From: an uncultured Bacteroides sp.
GTDB lineage: Bacteria > Bacteroidota > Bacteroidia > Bacteroidales > UBA932
Reading direction: 5' to 3'
Assembly (NCBI GenBank): GCA_900543205.1
Contig: UQQM01000009.1
Location: 1 to 64,000, forward strand
DNA: 64,000 nucleotides
Shown: positions 16,003-25,062 of the stretch, piece by piece
How the letters are laid out: each line of letters begins with the position of its first letter
Position numbering within the stretch: position 1 is the first letter of the stretch
Notes under the pieces: model-generated
Told to the model about the DNA's origin: nothing
Databases searched by the model: none
What the model saw: the letters and a program-made list of their open reading frames with translations, nothing else
Made by a program: the position numbers and the translations under genes

Positions 16003-17496
16003 ATGAAAAAGACATTTATATTAAGCGCATTTGCAGTACTGCTTCTCGCCACGTCCTGCGGAAAGGACTTCGTGACGGTGAGACACAATTCATCCGAGCC
16101 TCTCGACGAGTACTTCATCAACGAGAGCAGGATGTACGAGGGGCTGATAGCGGCGTACGACCCTCTCCAGTGGTATGACTACTTCTACCAGTACACCTCC
16201 CTCAACTTCATCTACGACATAATGGCCGACGACATCTACTGCGGCGGTTCCAACGAGGGCGACCAGCCCGGTCTGGTGAAGATCCACTATTTCACCTCGA
16301 CCCCGACCGAGACCATAGACGTACCCTGGACCACGTCCTTCTCCGGTATCAACCGCTGCTGCCATGTCCTTGAGAACGTGGACGGAGTGCCCGGAATGTC
16401 CGAGGAGACCAAGACGCTCTACAAGGCCGAGGCTACCGTGCTCAAGGCATACTACTATTCCGTGCTCTGGAAAATCTACGGCAGCGTGCCCTATTACGAC
16501 CAGAACCTCACCGCTCCCTACACGGCACCCCAGCTGAACGAGGACGAAATCTACGAGAACATCGTGACCCGCCTCGAGGAGGCCATAGACTGGGGCGTGC
16601 TCCCCATGAAGCAGGATCCCGCGAACTACGGACGCGTGACCCTCGCGATGGCATACATGCTCTACACCGAGTGCGTGATGATACAGAACGACGAAAGCCG
16701 CTACGCCAAGGCCCTCGGATACATGGAGGAGATAATCAACTCCGGACTCTATGACCTCGTGGACGATTTCGCCTCCATCTGGGAGGAGACCGGCGAATGG
16801 GGCATGGAATCCATCTGGGAGATCAACTATGTCTCCGAGAACGGAGTACGTTCATGGGACGCACCGATCGCGTGCGGAGGCTCTGTCTACCCCGTGCTCA
16901 TCGGCATCCCCGGCGGCACCGACCGCTTCTCCGACGGATGGGGCTTCTCACCCGTGCCCGAATCCGCCTACCTCATGTATGAGGAGGGCGACCAGAGGCG
17001 CGACGGAGGCATCTACAACCACCTCGCGGTAGTTCCCGACTATATGGAGTCAGGTTCGGCCCGCTGGCAGTGCGAGGGCTACTTCCTGCTCAAGTACATG
17101 GCCCGCAACAACGGCAACCACGGCTACAGCGGAGACCCCAACATGAACCACGGCAACAACCAGCGCATCTACCGCTACGCCGAGACCCTGCTGAACGCGG
17201 CCGAGCTCGCGCTCAGGACCGGCGGCAACGGCCAGGAATGGCTCCAGAAGGTCTGCGACCGCGCAGGCTCCACCATGGACTACAGCATCGACGGCATCAT
17301 CGACGAGCGCCGCAAGGAATTCCTTGGCGAGGGCAAGCGCTACTTCGACCTCGTCCGCACCGGCAAGGCGTCCACCGTCCTCACCGCTGCGAACCACAAG
17401 TACCGCACCGTAAGCTGGACGGAGAACAAGAGGCACCTGCCCATACCTCAGTCCGAGATCGACAAGGATCCCAACCTGGTTCAGAACAACTATTAA
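16003..17496 (+). CDS. SusD-family surface glycan-binding lipoprotein
   Basis: This 497-residue lipoprotein (lipobox ATSC, Cys19) is the lid and binding partner of the SusC transporter. SusD features are present: an N-terminal helical region with TPR-like helices, MLYTECVM and EAIDWGVLP segments, and the C-terminal RYAETLLNAAELALRTG followed by IIDERRKEFLGEGKRYFDLVRTGK and LPIPQSEIDKDPNLVQNNY, the standard RagB/SusD ending. It lies 12 bases after susC and 12 before the next lipoprotein. Confidence 0.95.
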   Translation: MKKTFILSAFAVLLLATSCGKDFVTVRHNSSEPLDEYFINESRMYEGLIAAYDPLQWYDYFYQYTSLNFIYDIMADDIYCGGSNEGDQPGLVKIHYFTSTPTETIDVPWTTSFSGINRCCHVLENVDGVPGMSEETKTLYKAEATVLKAYYYSVLWKIYGSVPYYDQNLTAPYTAPQLNEDEIYENIVTRLEEAIDWGVLPMKQDPANYGRVTLAMAYMLYTECVMIQNDESRYAKALGYMEEIINSGLYDLVDDFASIWEETGEWGMESIWEINYVSENGVRSWDAPIACGGSVYPVLIGIPGGTDRFSDGWGFSPVPESAYLMYEEGDQRRDGGIYNHLAVVPDYMESGSARWQCEGYFLLKYMARNNGNHGYSGDPNMNHGNNQRIYRYAETLLNAAELALRTGGNGQEWLQKVCDRAGSTMDYSIDGIIDERRKEFLGEGKRYFDLVRTGKASTVLTAANHKYRTVSWTENKRHLPIPQSEIDKDPNLVQNNY

Positions 17497-17508
17497 CGTA
17501 ACACGACC

Positions 17509-19389
17509 ATGAAAAGATTCTTCAAATACTCAATTCTTTGTGCTGCAGCGGCGCTTTCCCTGTCCGCCTGCACCAAGGACATAATCACCCCCGACCAGTC
17601 CATGCTGCCGCAGGCCTCGGAGCTTGACGTGGACATCTCGGTGGACCAGGAGACTAACTACGTGACCTTCACCCTCAACAACAAGGGTATGGTCCCCCTC
17701 TGGATCTTCGGCAGCGAGAAGATTGACGGCCAGGAGAACAAGCGCTTCGCCTACACCACCAACGGAATCTCCCTGCGCTTCCGCGAAGCCGGAGAGCACT
17801 CCGTGGAGGTAAAGGCCTACAACGCCCACGGCATCTCACAGGGCTCGGTCGTACTGACCTTCACCCTGGACAACAGATACGTCGACCCCTTCGACCCGGC
17901 TCCCTACATGCAGAAGCTCGCCGGCACCTGGGAATGGAACCGCAACGTGGACGGCCATTTCGGCTGCGGCGCGGCTGATTCCGAGACAGGTTCCGACTGG
18001 TGGTCCGCAAGCGCCAACGAGAAGGAGGGCATGAGCCTCTATGACGACCTCATGAGCTTCACCGAGGGCGGAGAATACACCTACGACCCGGGCGACGGAC
18101 AAGTTTATGTAAACAAGGACTCCGGCTACATGCCCGATTACAATCCCGGTGACGGCAACGACTACGTGGCACCTATCGAGGGTTACACCACCACCTACCA
18201 TTTCGAGAGGGACTGGAACGACGCGGGCATAGAGGAAATCTGGCTCTGCTTCCCCGAAGGCACCAACCTTTCCTACATCCCCAACGCCGAAGCCCTGGAG
18301 AACCCCCGCTATCAGCTCATGGAGCAGACCACCAGGAAAGTCGTCCTCGTGCACCGTACCGCCGACATCTCCTGGAGATATGAGTTCGTGCCGCAGGGTA
18401 CTTCCGAGAGCGGCGGAGACGAAGACAAGACCGAGCCTTGGGACGCCACGGCGGAGAACAACCTCTGGCTCACGGCCAACACAAGCAACGTGAGCTTCTA
18501 CTTCGCCGATGATAGCTGGGCCCAGATCGCCGATCCCGAATTCACGGCAGGTGACAACAGCTACACCATCGTGATTCCCGAAGGTATCGGAAGCCAGCAG
18601 TGGCAGGGCCAGGTGGCGTTCAACACCCTCGGCATCGCGACCTCGGCAGGCTCGTACTATGACTTCCAGGTAGTCCTGAACTCCACCGAGGACCACCCGG
18701 GCGTGACCGTCAAGCTCACCCAGAATGACGACGACAACAACTTCTACACCGAGAGCAGGGTGGCCCTGATCGGCGGAGAGGACTACGTTCTCCAGGTCAG
18801 CGGAATGGAAGGCAAGGACATGCCCGACCTCAAGCTCGTGCTTGACTTCGGAGGCGCCGTAGGAGGCTCGACCGTGACGGTCAAGGACGTGGTCATCCGC
18901 AAGGGAGCCGCCCCGTTCGACCCCGTTTCGCCCGACAACCTCTGGCTTTCAGCCGTCACTGACGACGTGAGCTTCTATTTCGCCGACGATGGCTGGGCAC
19001 AGATCGCCAATCCCGAATTCACGGCCGGTGACAACAGCTACACCCTCGTGATTCCCGAAGGCACCGGAAGCCAGCAGTGGCAGGGCCAGGTGGCGTTCAA
19101 CAACACCGGAATAGTCACCACGGCAGAAAAGACCTACGACTTCCAGCTCAAGATTAGCAGCGATGAGGACCATCCCGGCATCACAATCAAGCTGACCCAG
19201 CAGGACGATGACGACACCTTCTTCTTCGCCGACAGGCACCAGGTGCTCGCGGGTGAGGAGTTCGTCTACACGATGACCGCCATGCCCGGAGTGGACCTCG
19301 GAAACGCAAAGCTCGTGCTTGACTTCGGAGGCGGCGTAGCAGGCTCGACCGTGACGGTAAGCGACATCATACTGCGCGAAAGCAAGTAA
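17509..19389 (+). CDS. surface glycan-binding lipoprotein with duplicated C-terminal domain
   Basis: This 626-residue lipoprotein (lipobox LSAC, Cys21) occupies the place of SusE/SusF-type glycan-binding proteins. Residues 30-120 look like a PKD/Ig-type beta domain. A middle region (about 135-300) contains a WEWNR start and aromatic-rich strands. Two tandem copies of a 150-residue beta domain follow (about 318-468 and 476-626), both with NLWL, SFYFADD-WAQIA, TAGDNSYT, GSQQWQGQVAFN and LVLDFGG segments, similar to carbohydrate-binding modules. It lacks enzyme motifs and is presumed to hold glucan at the cell surface. Confidence 0.85.
   Translation: MKRFFKYSILCAAAALSLSACTKDIITPDQSMLPQASELDVDISVDQETNYVTFTLNNKGMVPLWIFGSEKIDGQENKRFAYTTNGISLRFREAGEHSVEVKAYNAHGISQGSVVLTFTLDNRYVDPFDPAPYMQKLAGTWEWNRNVDGHFGCGAADSETGSDWWSASANEKEGMSLYDDLMSFTEGGEYTYDPGDGQVYVNKDSGYMPDYNPGDGNDYVAPIEGYTTTYHFERDWNDAGIEEIWLCFPEGTNLSYIPNAEALENPRYQLMEQTTRKVVLVHRTADISWRYEFVPQGTSESGGDEDKTEPWDATAENNLWLTANTSNVSFYFADDSWAQIADPEFTAGDNSYTIVIPEGIGSQQWQGQVAFNTLGIATSAGSYYDFQVVLNSTEDHPGVTVKLTQNDDDNNFYTESRVALIGGEDYVLQVSGMEGKDMPDLKLVLDFGGAVGGSTVTVKDVVIRKGAAPFDPVSPDNLWLSAVTDDVSFYFADDGWAQIANPEFTAGDNSYTLVIPEGTGSQQWQGQVAFNNTGIVTTAEKTYDFQLKISSDEDHPGITIKLTQQDDDDTFFFADRHQVLAGEEFVYTMTAMPGVDLGNAKLVLDFGGGVAGSTVTVSDIILRESK
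18460..19386 (+). repeat. tandem duplication inside the surface lipoprotein gene
   Basis: The two domain-coding units start near 18460 and 18934 (period about 475 bases) and share long near-identical DNA, for example GAATTCACGGC, GTGACAACAGCTACACC, and AGCCAGCAGTGGCAGGGCC. The linker between units contains GGAGCCGCCCCGTTCGACCC. Confidence 0.85.
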
Positions 19390-19396
19390 CATCCCT

Positions 19397-19455
19397 GACG
19401 GAGAGTGCCGCGGCGCCCCGGACCAGTACCGGGAAACCACGGCACTGCCGTCTTT
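19397..19455 (+). terminator. intra-operon hairpin with short T tail
   Basis: Three nested pairings are visible: GACGG/CCGTC (19397-19401 with 19448-19452), AGTGCCG/CGGCACT (19404-19410 with 19440-19446) and CCCGG/CCGGG (19417-19421 with 19429-19433), then TTT. It fills the only long gap (78 bases) in the locus, between the binding proteins and the enzymes, and could partly stop transcription or protect the upstream mRNA. Confidence 0.55.
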
Positions 19456-19467
19456 ACCTGACAACAA

Positions 19468-20982
19468 ATGAGAAATATGATGTTATCCTTCATAGCAGCG
19501 GCGTCTCTCCTGCTGTGCTCCTGCGAGAGACCGGCGGACGCGCCCGACACAGGCTCCGGCACCATAAGCTTCGACCGCGAGACAATAGAAGTATCCTCGG
19601 CCGCGACCACGCAGACCCTCAACGTCAGCTCCGACTGCGACTGGGGCGTCAGCTCCGAAGACAGCGGATGGCTCACGGTCTCCCCCAGCGGAGGAATAGC
19701 GGGGACCACGGCCCTGAAAGTCAGCATAACCGAGAACACCGGCGCCGACGCCAGGGAATCCGCCCTCGTATTCCGCTACGGGAGCAGGAGCAAGTCCCTG
19801 CCGGTGCGCCAGAACTACAGGATAGAGGAAGTCGCCATTTCCGACCCCGCCTTCAAGGCCTACCTGCTTTCGGAGTTCGATGCCGACGGCGACGGGGTCC
19901 TGAGCACGAAGGAAGCCTCGGCGATCAGCGAAATCAAGGCTTCCGGCCTCGGAATCAAGGCTATGCCCGAAATCAGCTCCGCCTTCCCGGGGCTGACCTC
20001 CCTCGACTGCTCGGACAACGAGCTCAGCGAACTTGACCTTGCCGGCATGACAGGCCTGGTCCGGCTCGACTGCTCCGACAACAATCTCACGCACCTCGAC
20101 ATACGCGACCTCTACAACCTCGAATATTTCGACGCCGGAGGCAACCCCGGCCTGACTGAAATCCTGGTATGGTCCGGCTTCGAGGCTGGAGAGAACTTCA
20201 CCAAGCCCGGCGGCGCGCGCTATGTGGAGCCGGAGATCGAAACGCCCCTCGGCTACACCCTGGTTTGGCAGGACGAGTTCAACTCTGCCGGAAGCAGCCT
20301 TCCCGACACGGAGAAGTGGTGGTACGAGATCGCCGAGCCCGGATGGGTGAACAACGAGCTCCAGACCTACATCGCCGGACAGAAGGGAGACATAGTCACC
20401 GCCGAGATAAGCGACGGAACGCTCAAGATACGCGCCATCAAGGACGGGGACCGGGTTTATTCCGCCCGCATCAACACCACCGACTACTGGACCTACGGCT
20501 ACTTCGAGGCCAGGCTCAAGCTGCCCGCAGGACTGGGCACCTGGCCGGCCTTCTGGATGATGCCGCAGGAGTCCGGCAGCTGGCCCGGATGCGGCGAGAT
20601 GGACATCATGGAGCATGTAGGGGCCGACCTGAACGAGGTTTCCTCCTCCATCCACTGCCAGGCCTACTACCATGCCATAAACACCCAGAAGACCGCCGCC
20701 CGCCACCTCGACGGAGCCACGGAGGAATTCCATGTCTACGCCCTCGAATGGACCGAGGAGTGCGTGCGCACCTACGTCGACGGAGTGCTGCTCCTCGAAT
20801 ACAATCCCGACGACTACCCGCTCGGGCGCAACGAGGACACCTGGCCCTTCCACAAGGCTTTCGGCCTCAAGCTCAACCTGGCCTGGGGAGGCGACTGGGG
20901 CGGCTACAAGGGCGTGGACGAATCCTGCCTGCCGCAGACCTTCGAAATCGACTATGTGAGAGTATTCCAGAAAAACAGATAA
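19468..20982 (+). CDS. GH16 beta-glucanase (laminarinase-like) with BACON and LRR modules
   Basis: This 504-residue lipoprotein (Cys19 after LLCS) hydrolyses beta-1,3 or mixed-linkage beta-glucan. Residues about 33-115 form a BACON-type beta domain (SSDCDWGVSSEDSGWLTVSPSGG). A segment with an EF-hand-like loop (DADGDGVLSTKEA, about 135-147) leads into short leucine-rich repeats (LTSLDCSDNELSELDLAGM, LVRLDCSDNNLTHLDI). The GH16 domain starts near 265 (LVWQDEFN) and has the catalytic motif GEMDIMEH: Glu377 nucleophile, Asp379, Glu382 acid/base. It is probably on the cell surface. The EMDIMEH form with the extra Met is the laminarinase/lichenase type. Confidence 0.93.
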   Translation: MRNMMLSFIAAASLLLCSCERPADAPDTGSGTISFDRETIEVSSAATTQTLNVSSDCDWGVSSEDSGWLTVSPSGGIAGTTALKVSITENTGADARESALVFRYGSRSKSLPVRQNYRIEEVAISDPAFKAYLLSEFDADGDGVLSTKEASAISEIKASGLGIKAMPEISSAFPGLTSLDCSDNELSELDLAGMTGLVRLDCSDNNLTHLDIRDLYNLEYFDAGGNPGLTEILVWSGFEAGENFTKPGGARYVEPEIETPLGYTLVWQDEFNSAGSSLPDTEKWWYEIAEPGWVNNELQTYIAGQKGDIVTAEISDGTLKIRAIKDGDRVYSARINTTDYWTYGYFEARLKLPAGLGTWPAFWMMPQESGSWPGCGEMDIMEHVGADLNEVSSSIHCQAYYHAINTQKTAARHLDGATEEFHVYALEWTEECVRTYVDGVLLLEYNPDDYPLGRNEDTWPFHKAFGLKLNLAWGGDWGGYKGVDESCLPQTFEIDYVRVFQKNR

Positions 20983-20994
20983 ACTGAAAAGACT

Positions 20995-23208
20995 ATGAAC
21001 AAGATACTGAAGACGCTTGGCCTCGGGGCGGCCGTCCTCGCCGTGGCCGCAGGATGCACCCAGAAGAGCGACATAGACCGCAAGGTCGACCGGCTGCTCG
21101 CCCAGATGACCCTCCAGGAGAAAATCGGCCAGATGAACCAGCTCTCCGGAGGCGCCAATCTGGCCGAAGCCGCAGCTGCCGGCCAGGTGGGCTCCATCCT
21201 GAACTGCGTAAGCCCCGAAGAGATAAACATAGTGCAGAAGGCCGCCGTGGAGCAGAGCCGCCTGGGCATACCTGTCATCGTTAGCCGCGACGTCATCCAC
21301 GGCTTCCATACGGTATTCCCCATCCCGCTCGGACAGGCTGCGACCTTCGACCCCGAAATCGTGGAGCGTGGAGCCCGGGTCGCCGCTGTGGAAGCCTCGG
21401 CTGCAGGCATACGCTGGACCTTCTCCCCCATGCTCGACGTTTCGAGGGACCCCCGCTGGGGACGCGTGGCGGAAGGCTCGGGAGAAGACCCCTACCTTGA
21501 CGCCGTCATGGGTGCGGCCATGGTGAGGGGCTATCAGGGCGACGACCTCAGCGCACCCGACGCCATAGCGGCATGCATCAAACATTTCGTGGCATACGGA
21601 GCCGCCGAGGGAGGACGCGACTACAACACCGCCGTCGTGACCGAGCGCCAGCTGCGCAACACCTATTTCCCGGCCTTCAAGAAGGCCGCGGAAGCCGGGG
21701 CTGCAACCCTCATGACCTCGTTCAACGATGTGGACGGCATACCCTCCACGAGCAACCGCTGGCTGCTCAAGGACGTGCTCCGCGACGAGTGGGGCTGGGA
21801 CGGCATGGTAGTCACCGACTGGAACTCCGCCGGCGAGATGATAGCCCACGGCTATGCCACCGACCTCAGGCACGCGACGGAGCTCGCGATCAATGCCGGA
21901 GTGGACATGGACATGATGTCCTACGGCTTCATCCAGTATGTCGAGGAGCTCGTGCAGGAAGGGAAGGTGTCGGAGAAGGAGATTGACCGGGCAGTGCGCA
22001 ACATACTCAAGCTCAAGTTCGAACTCGGGCTTTTCGAGAACCCCTACGTGGATCTGGAGGCCTCCGCAAAGGTAGACTATTCGCCCGAGCATCTCGCAGC
22101 CGCCAGGCAGTGCGCAGTCGAGTCCGCGATACTCCTGAAGAACGACGGAGGAGTCCTTCCGCTCAAGGCGAAGACCATACTCGTGACCGGCCCTCTGGCC
22201 GACGCTCCCTACGAGCAGCTCGGCACCTGGACCTTCGACGGGCAGCCGGAGCATACCGTGACTCCCCTCACGGCGCTCAGGGAACAGTTCAACGTCATCT
22301 ACGAGCCGGGGCTCGACTACAGCCGCGACAAGGACAGGAGCGACTTCCACAAGGTAAGGGCGGCCGCAGCCAGGGCTGACGCGGCGGTGGTCATAGTCGG
22401 CGAGGAGGCCATACTCTCCGGAGAGGCCCACTCCCTCTCGCAGCTGAACCTCCAGGGCGCGCAGAGCGAACTGATCGCCGAAGTCGCGAAGAGCGGCAAG
22501 CCGGTAGTCGTGGTGGTGATGGCGGGACGGCCGCTGACCATCGAACGCGACCTCGCCAACTGCGACGCCATGCTCTACTGCTTCCACCCCGGCACGATGG
22601 GAGGCCCGGCGATCGCCGACCTGCTCAGCGGAAAGGAGGTTCCTTCGGGTAAGACACCCATGACCTTCCTGCGCGACGCAGGACAGGCCCCCTTCTATTA
22701 TAACCACACCAACACCGGCCGGCCCAGCAACGGGACAGAGACCCTCCTGGACGACATTCCTCTCCAGGCGGGACAGACCTCGCTAGGCTGCACCTCGTAC
22801 TATCTCGACTCAGGCTACGGCCCTCTCTTCCCCTTCGGCTACGGGCTCAGCTACACGACCTTCGAATACGGCAGGCCCGTCCTCGACAAGGAGGAATACG
22901 GAAAGGACGATATTATCAAGGTTTCCTGCGAGCTCAGGAACACCGGAGACTTCGAAGCCGTGGAGGTCGTCCAGCTCTATGTACAGGACAGAGTGGGCAG
23001 CGTCGTCAGGCCGGTCAGGGAGCTCAAGGGCTTCGACAGGGTCAGGCTCGCTCCCGGTGAGAGCAAAACCGTCACGATGGAACTGCCTGTCAGCGAACTG
23101 GCCTTCTGGAACGCCGAGATGGAATATGCCGTCGAAAGCGGAGACTTCAGGCTGTGGGTGGCCGGGGACTCCGACAGCGGAGAAGCCGTCGCGTTCTCGG
23201 TCAGGTAA
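20995..23208 (+). CDS. bglX: GH3 beta-glucosidase
   Basis: This 737-residue lipoprotein-like enzyme (AAGC, Cys21) removes glucose from the non-reducing end of beta-gluco-oligosaccharides. GH3 landmarks: SRDVIHGFHTVFPIPLGQAATFDPE, WTFSPMLDVSRDPRWGRVAEGSGEDP, KHFVAYGAAEGGRDYN, and the nucleophile Asp275 in MVVTDWNS. Glu477 in SGEAHSLSQLNLQ is a good acid/base candidate. A C-terminal fibronectin-III-like domain (about 640-730) follows FGYGLSYTTFEY. The symbol is by similarity to E. coli BglX. It finishes the breakdown begun by the GH16 enzyme and is the last gene of the operon. Confidence 0.93.
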   Translation: MNKILKTLGLGAAVLAVAAGCTQKSDIDRKVDRLLAQMTLQEKIGQMNQLSGGANLAEAAAAGQVGSILNCVSPEEINIVQKAAVEQSRLGIPVIVSRDVIHGFHTVFPIPLGQAATFDPEIVERGARVAAVEASAAGIRWTFSPMLDVSRDPRWGRVAEGSGEDPYLDAVMGAAMVRGYQGDDLSAPDAIAACIKHFVAYGAAEGGRDYNTAVVTERQLRNTYFPAFKKAAEAGAATLMTSFNDVDGIPSTSNRWLLKDVLRDEWGWDGMVVTDWNSAGEMIAHGYATDLRHATELAINAGVDMDMMSYGFIQYVEELVQEGKVSEKEIDRAVRNILKLKFELGLFENPYVDLEASAKVDYSPEHLAAARQCAVESAILLKNDGGVLPLKAKTILVTGPLADAPYEQLGTWTFDGQPEHTVTPLTALREQFNVIYEPGLDYSRDKDRSDFHKVRAAAARADAAVVIVGEEAILSGEAHSLSQLNLQGAQSELIAEVAKSGKPVVVVVMAGRPLTIERDLANCDAMLYCFHPGTMGGPAIADLLSGKEVPSGKTPMTFLRDAGQAPFYYNHTNTGRPSNGTETLLDDIPLQAGQTSLGCTSYYLDSGYGPLFPFGYGLSYTTFEYGRPVLDKEEYGKDDIIKVSCELRNTGDFEAVEVVQLYVQDRVGSVVRPVRELKGFDRVRLAPGESKTVTMELPVSELAFWNAEMEYAVESGDFRLWVAGDSDSGEAVAFSVR

Positions 23209-23253
23209 CCCCGCGGCACCTTCGTCTGCCAGGAACCACGGCCGCGCGCGAGC

Positions 23254-23305
23254 TCGGCCTCCGGCAGTAAGAACCACCGCACAACCCTATACTGCCGGAG
23301 GCCGA
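23254..23305. repeat. 16-base inverted repeat after bglX
   Basis: TCGGCCTCCGGCAGTA (23254-23269) is the exact complement of 23290-23305, with a 20-base loop. It lies just before a terminator between convergent genes. It resembles a REP-like palindrome or a bidirectional 3' hairpin. Confidence 0.6.
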
Positions 23306-23337
23306 CTCCGCCGCGACCGAGATTGAGTTTTAAAGTT

Positions 23338-23365
23338 GGCCGGGATTTGCAATCCCGGCCTCTTT
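23338..23365. terminator. bidirectional terminator between bglX and the M56 gene
   Basis: GGCCGGGATT (23338-23347) pairs with AATCCCGGCC (23351-23360) around TGC, followed by TCTTTTTG. The stem sequence is nearly the same as the terminator after phoU. Confidence 0.8.
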
Positions 23366-23368
23366 TTG

Positions 23369-24664
23369 TCAGTCGATTTTGAAGACTATGGGTATCGCAA
23401 ACATCACCGCCACAGGCTTGCCGCCGATGGCGCCGGGAGTCCAGTCGGGAGATTCGGAGACCACTCTGAGCGCCTCCGCGTCAAGCAGCTCGTTGGCGCT
23501 TTCAAGCAGCGTCACGTCGGAGACCCTTCCGTCGGAATTGATCTTAAATGAGACCATCACCCGCCCACCGACCTTGGCGTCCCTGGCAGCCTGAGGATAG
23601 ACCAGATGTTCTGCGACCCATTTGGCGAAGTCGGAGGGGGATCCTCCGTTAAACTTGGGAGCCGTCTCGAGGTCGGCGATGCTGTCGTATGCCTTCTCGT
23701 CCGTGGTCAAGCCGGGCCCAGGCTCCTCGGACGTACCTCCGTGTGCGACGTCGACCACGCCCTCGATCTCATTCAGCCATCCGGCGTCGGACACCTCTTC
23801 CCCCGCAGTCGGGGCCGCACTTTCATTTCCGCCGCCGGAGCAGAAGCACAGGCTTCCGAGCAGCAGCGGCAGGCAGGCCAGATACGCCAGCCTCGCCCAT
23901 TTTACTGTCTTGATTTTCTGCATCATGTTAATCCTGTTTTTGAGTTTGCTGTGATTGAAGCTGTTCGCGATAAGGAAACGTCTGTCTCCCACAGCCTTTC
24001 TCACCAGCAGAAGTTGATATTGTGATGCATCGATGCCTTTGTCGAGAACCGCCTCGTCGGCTTCGTATTCATGCAGCATCCTGAGTTCGGAGCGCATGAG
24101 CCAGACCAGCGGGTTGAACCACTGCAGCGCGCATACCAGCGACATCAGCAGCAGGTCGGCCGAGTGCCGGAACCTCACGTGCATGCTTTCGTGAAGCAGT
24201 ATTTCGGGATGCTGCCCGAAATCGCTGCGACTTATCACTATATGGTTCATGAAACTGAAAGACGCGATGTCGGAATCCTGCACGTGGAGCACGTATCCGT
24301 CGCGGCATTCTCCCTCGTCCGTCCTTATTATCCCGAGAATGCGCAGCATGGAGCGGAGCGTCACCGCAAGCACTGCGATGCAACCAGCCGCGTAAAGCGC
24401 GGTTGCGAGAATTCTCCAATCGAAGGATTTCTCCGCCTGAGAGCCTACGGGCAACACCTCCGGCAGCATTATGGTCGGCAGCAGGTCCGACACCTCCGGC
24501 AGCAGACGGCTGATTCTGAAAAGGGGCAGCAGCAGGCATACCACGGTCCCCGCAAGCAAAGTCATGCGGTTGAAGCGGAAGAACGTGGTCTTCCTCATGA
24601 ACAGCAGGAAGAACGCGTAGAACACCGCGAGCAGCAGCGCGCTTTTCAGAAGGTAGGCCATCAT
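23369..24664 (-). CDS. M56 (BlaR1-like) membrane metallopeptidase with TonB C-terminus
   Basis: This 431-residue protein has N-terminal membrane segments (about 4-23, 35-50, 85-102), then the M56 zinc site HESMH (His158, Glu159, His162) with LRMLHEYEADEAVLD downstream, a further membrane segment near 260-275, a low-complexity periplasmic linker, and a TonB C-terminal domain (about 345-431, starting PKFNGG-SDFAKWVAEHLVYP). In BlaR1 systems the peptidase relieves repression by cleaving the partner BlaI. The gene overlaps blaI by four bases (ATGA). The TonB end suggests sensing or an envelope link instead of beta-lactam binding; no penicillin-binding domain is seen. Confidence 0.9.
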   Translation of the reverse strand: MMAYLLKSALLLAVFYAFFLLFMRKTTFFRFNRMTLLAGTVVCLLLPLFRISRLLPEVSDLLPTIMLPEVLPVGSQAEKSFDWRILATALYAAGCIAVLAVTLRSMLRILGIIRTDEGECRDGYVLHVQDSDIASFSFMNHIVISRSDFGQHPEILLHESMHVRFRHSADLLLMSLVCALQWFNPLVWLMRSELRMLHEYEADEAVLDKGIDASQYQLLLVRKAVGDRRFLIANSFNHSKLKNRINMMQKIKTVKWARLAYLACLPLLLGSLCFCSGGGNESAAPTAGEEVSDAGWLNEIEGVVDVAHGGTSEEPGPGLTTDEKAYDSIADLETAPKFNGGSPSDFAKWVAEHLVYPQAARDAKVGGRVMVSFKINSDGRVSDVTLLESANELLDAEALRVVSESPDWTPGAIGGKPVAVMFAIPIVFKID

Positions 24665-25026
24665 TTCTTTCTGTTTTCGATTTCAGCTATCAGGGCTTTC
24701 AGTTCATCGAGGTTCATCCTGTCCTCCTCCACGAACTGCGACACCAGGCTGGAGTAGGAATTGCCGTAGTACTTCGACACCATCTCCCCCACCGCCTGTC
24801 CGCGGTACTCGCGCTCGCTCACCGCGACGCTGTAGAGATAGGAGTTGGCCATGGGCCGACGGACCACGAAGCCCTTCTCCTCAAGAAACCTGACCTGGGT
24901 GGCCACGGTGTTGTAGTTCGGCTTCGGGTCTGGCATCCTCGCCACTATGTCGCGGATGAACATGTCTCCGTGCTCCCAAAGAATGTTCATCACCTCTTCT
25001 TCCTTTACAGTGAGTTTCTGCTTCAT
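24661..25026 (-). CDS. BlaI/MecI-family transcriptional repressor
   Basis: This 121-residue protein has the BlaI winged helix (LTVKEEEVMNILWEHGDMFIRDIVARM, NYNTVATQVRFLEEKGFVVRR) followed by the dimerisation helices (about 80-118). BlaI proteins bind palindromes as dimers and are inactivated by cleavage. The cleavage site is usually an Asn-Phe pair near residue 100; here the region reads LVSQFVEE, so the site is not obvious. It is the first gene of the pair with the M56 peptidase, and a 29-base palindrome lies over its promoter. Confidence 0.92.
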   Translation of the reverse strand: MKQKLTVKEEEVMNILWEHGDMFIRDIVARMPDPKPNYNTVATQVRFLEEKGFVVRRPMANSYLYSVAVSEREYRGQAVGEMVSKYYGNSYSSLVSQFVEEDRMNLDELKALIAEIENRKK

Positions 25027-25043
25027 TTCTATTCCTCCCGATG

Positions 25044-25051
25044 CAAATATA
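25044..25051 (-). promoter_or_regulatory. -7 box of blaI
   Basis: TATATTTG reads on the minus strand from 25051 to 25044. The leader also contains GGGAGGAAT, a purine-rich run shortly before the ATG that could pair with 16S rRNA, unusual for this phylum. Confidence 0.65.
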
Positions 25052-25062
25052 CGAACAAAATC

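Noticed and set aside
19483-22707. A 1,074-codon open frame on the minus strand across the GH16 and GH3 genes
   Set aside because: It is antisense to two well-supported enzymes; the strong C/G preference at third codon positions in the real genes removes stops from this frame. No promoter or protein family fits.
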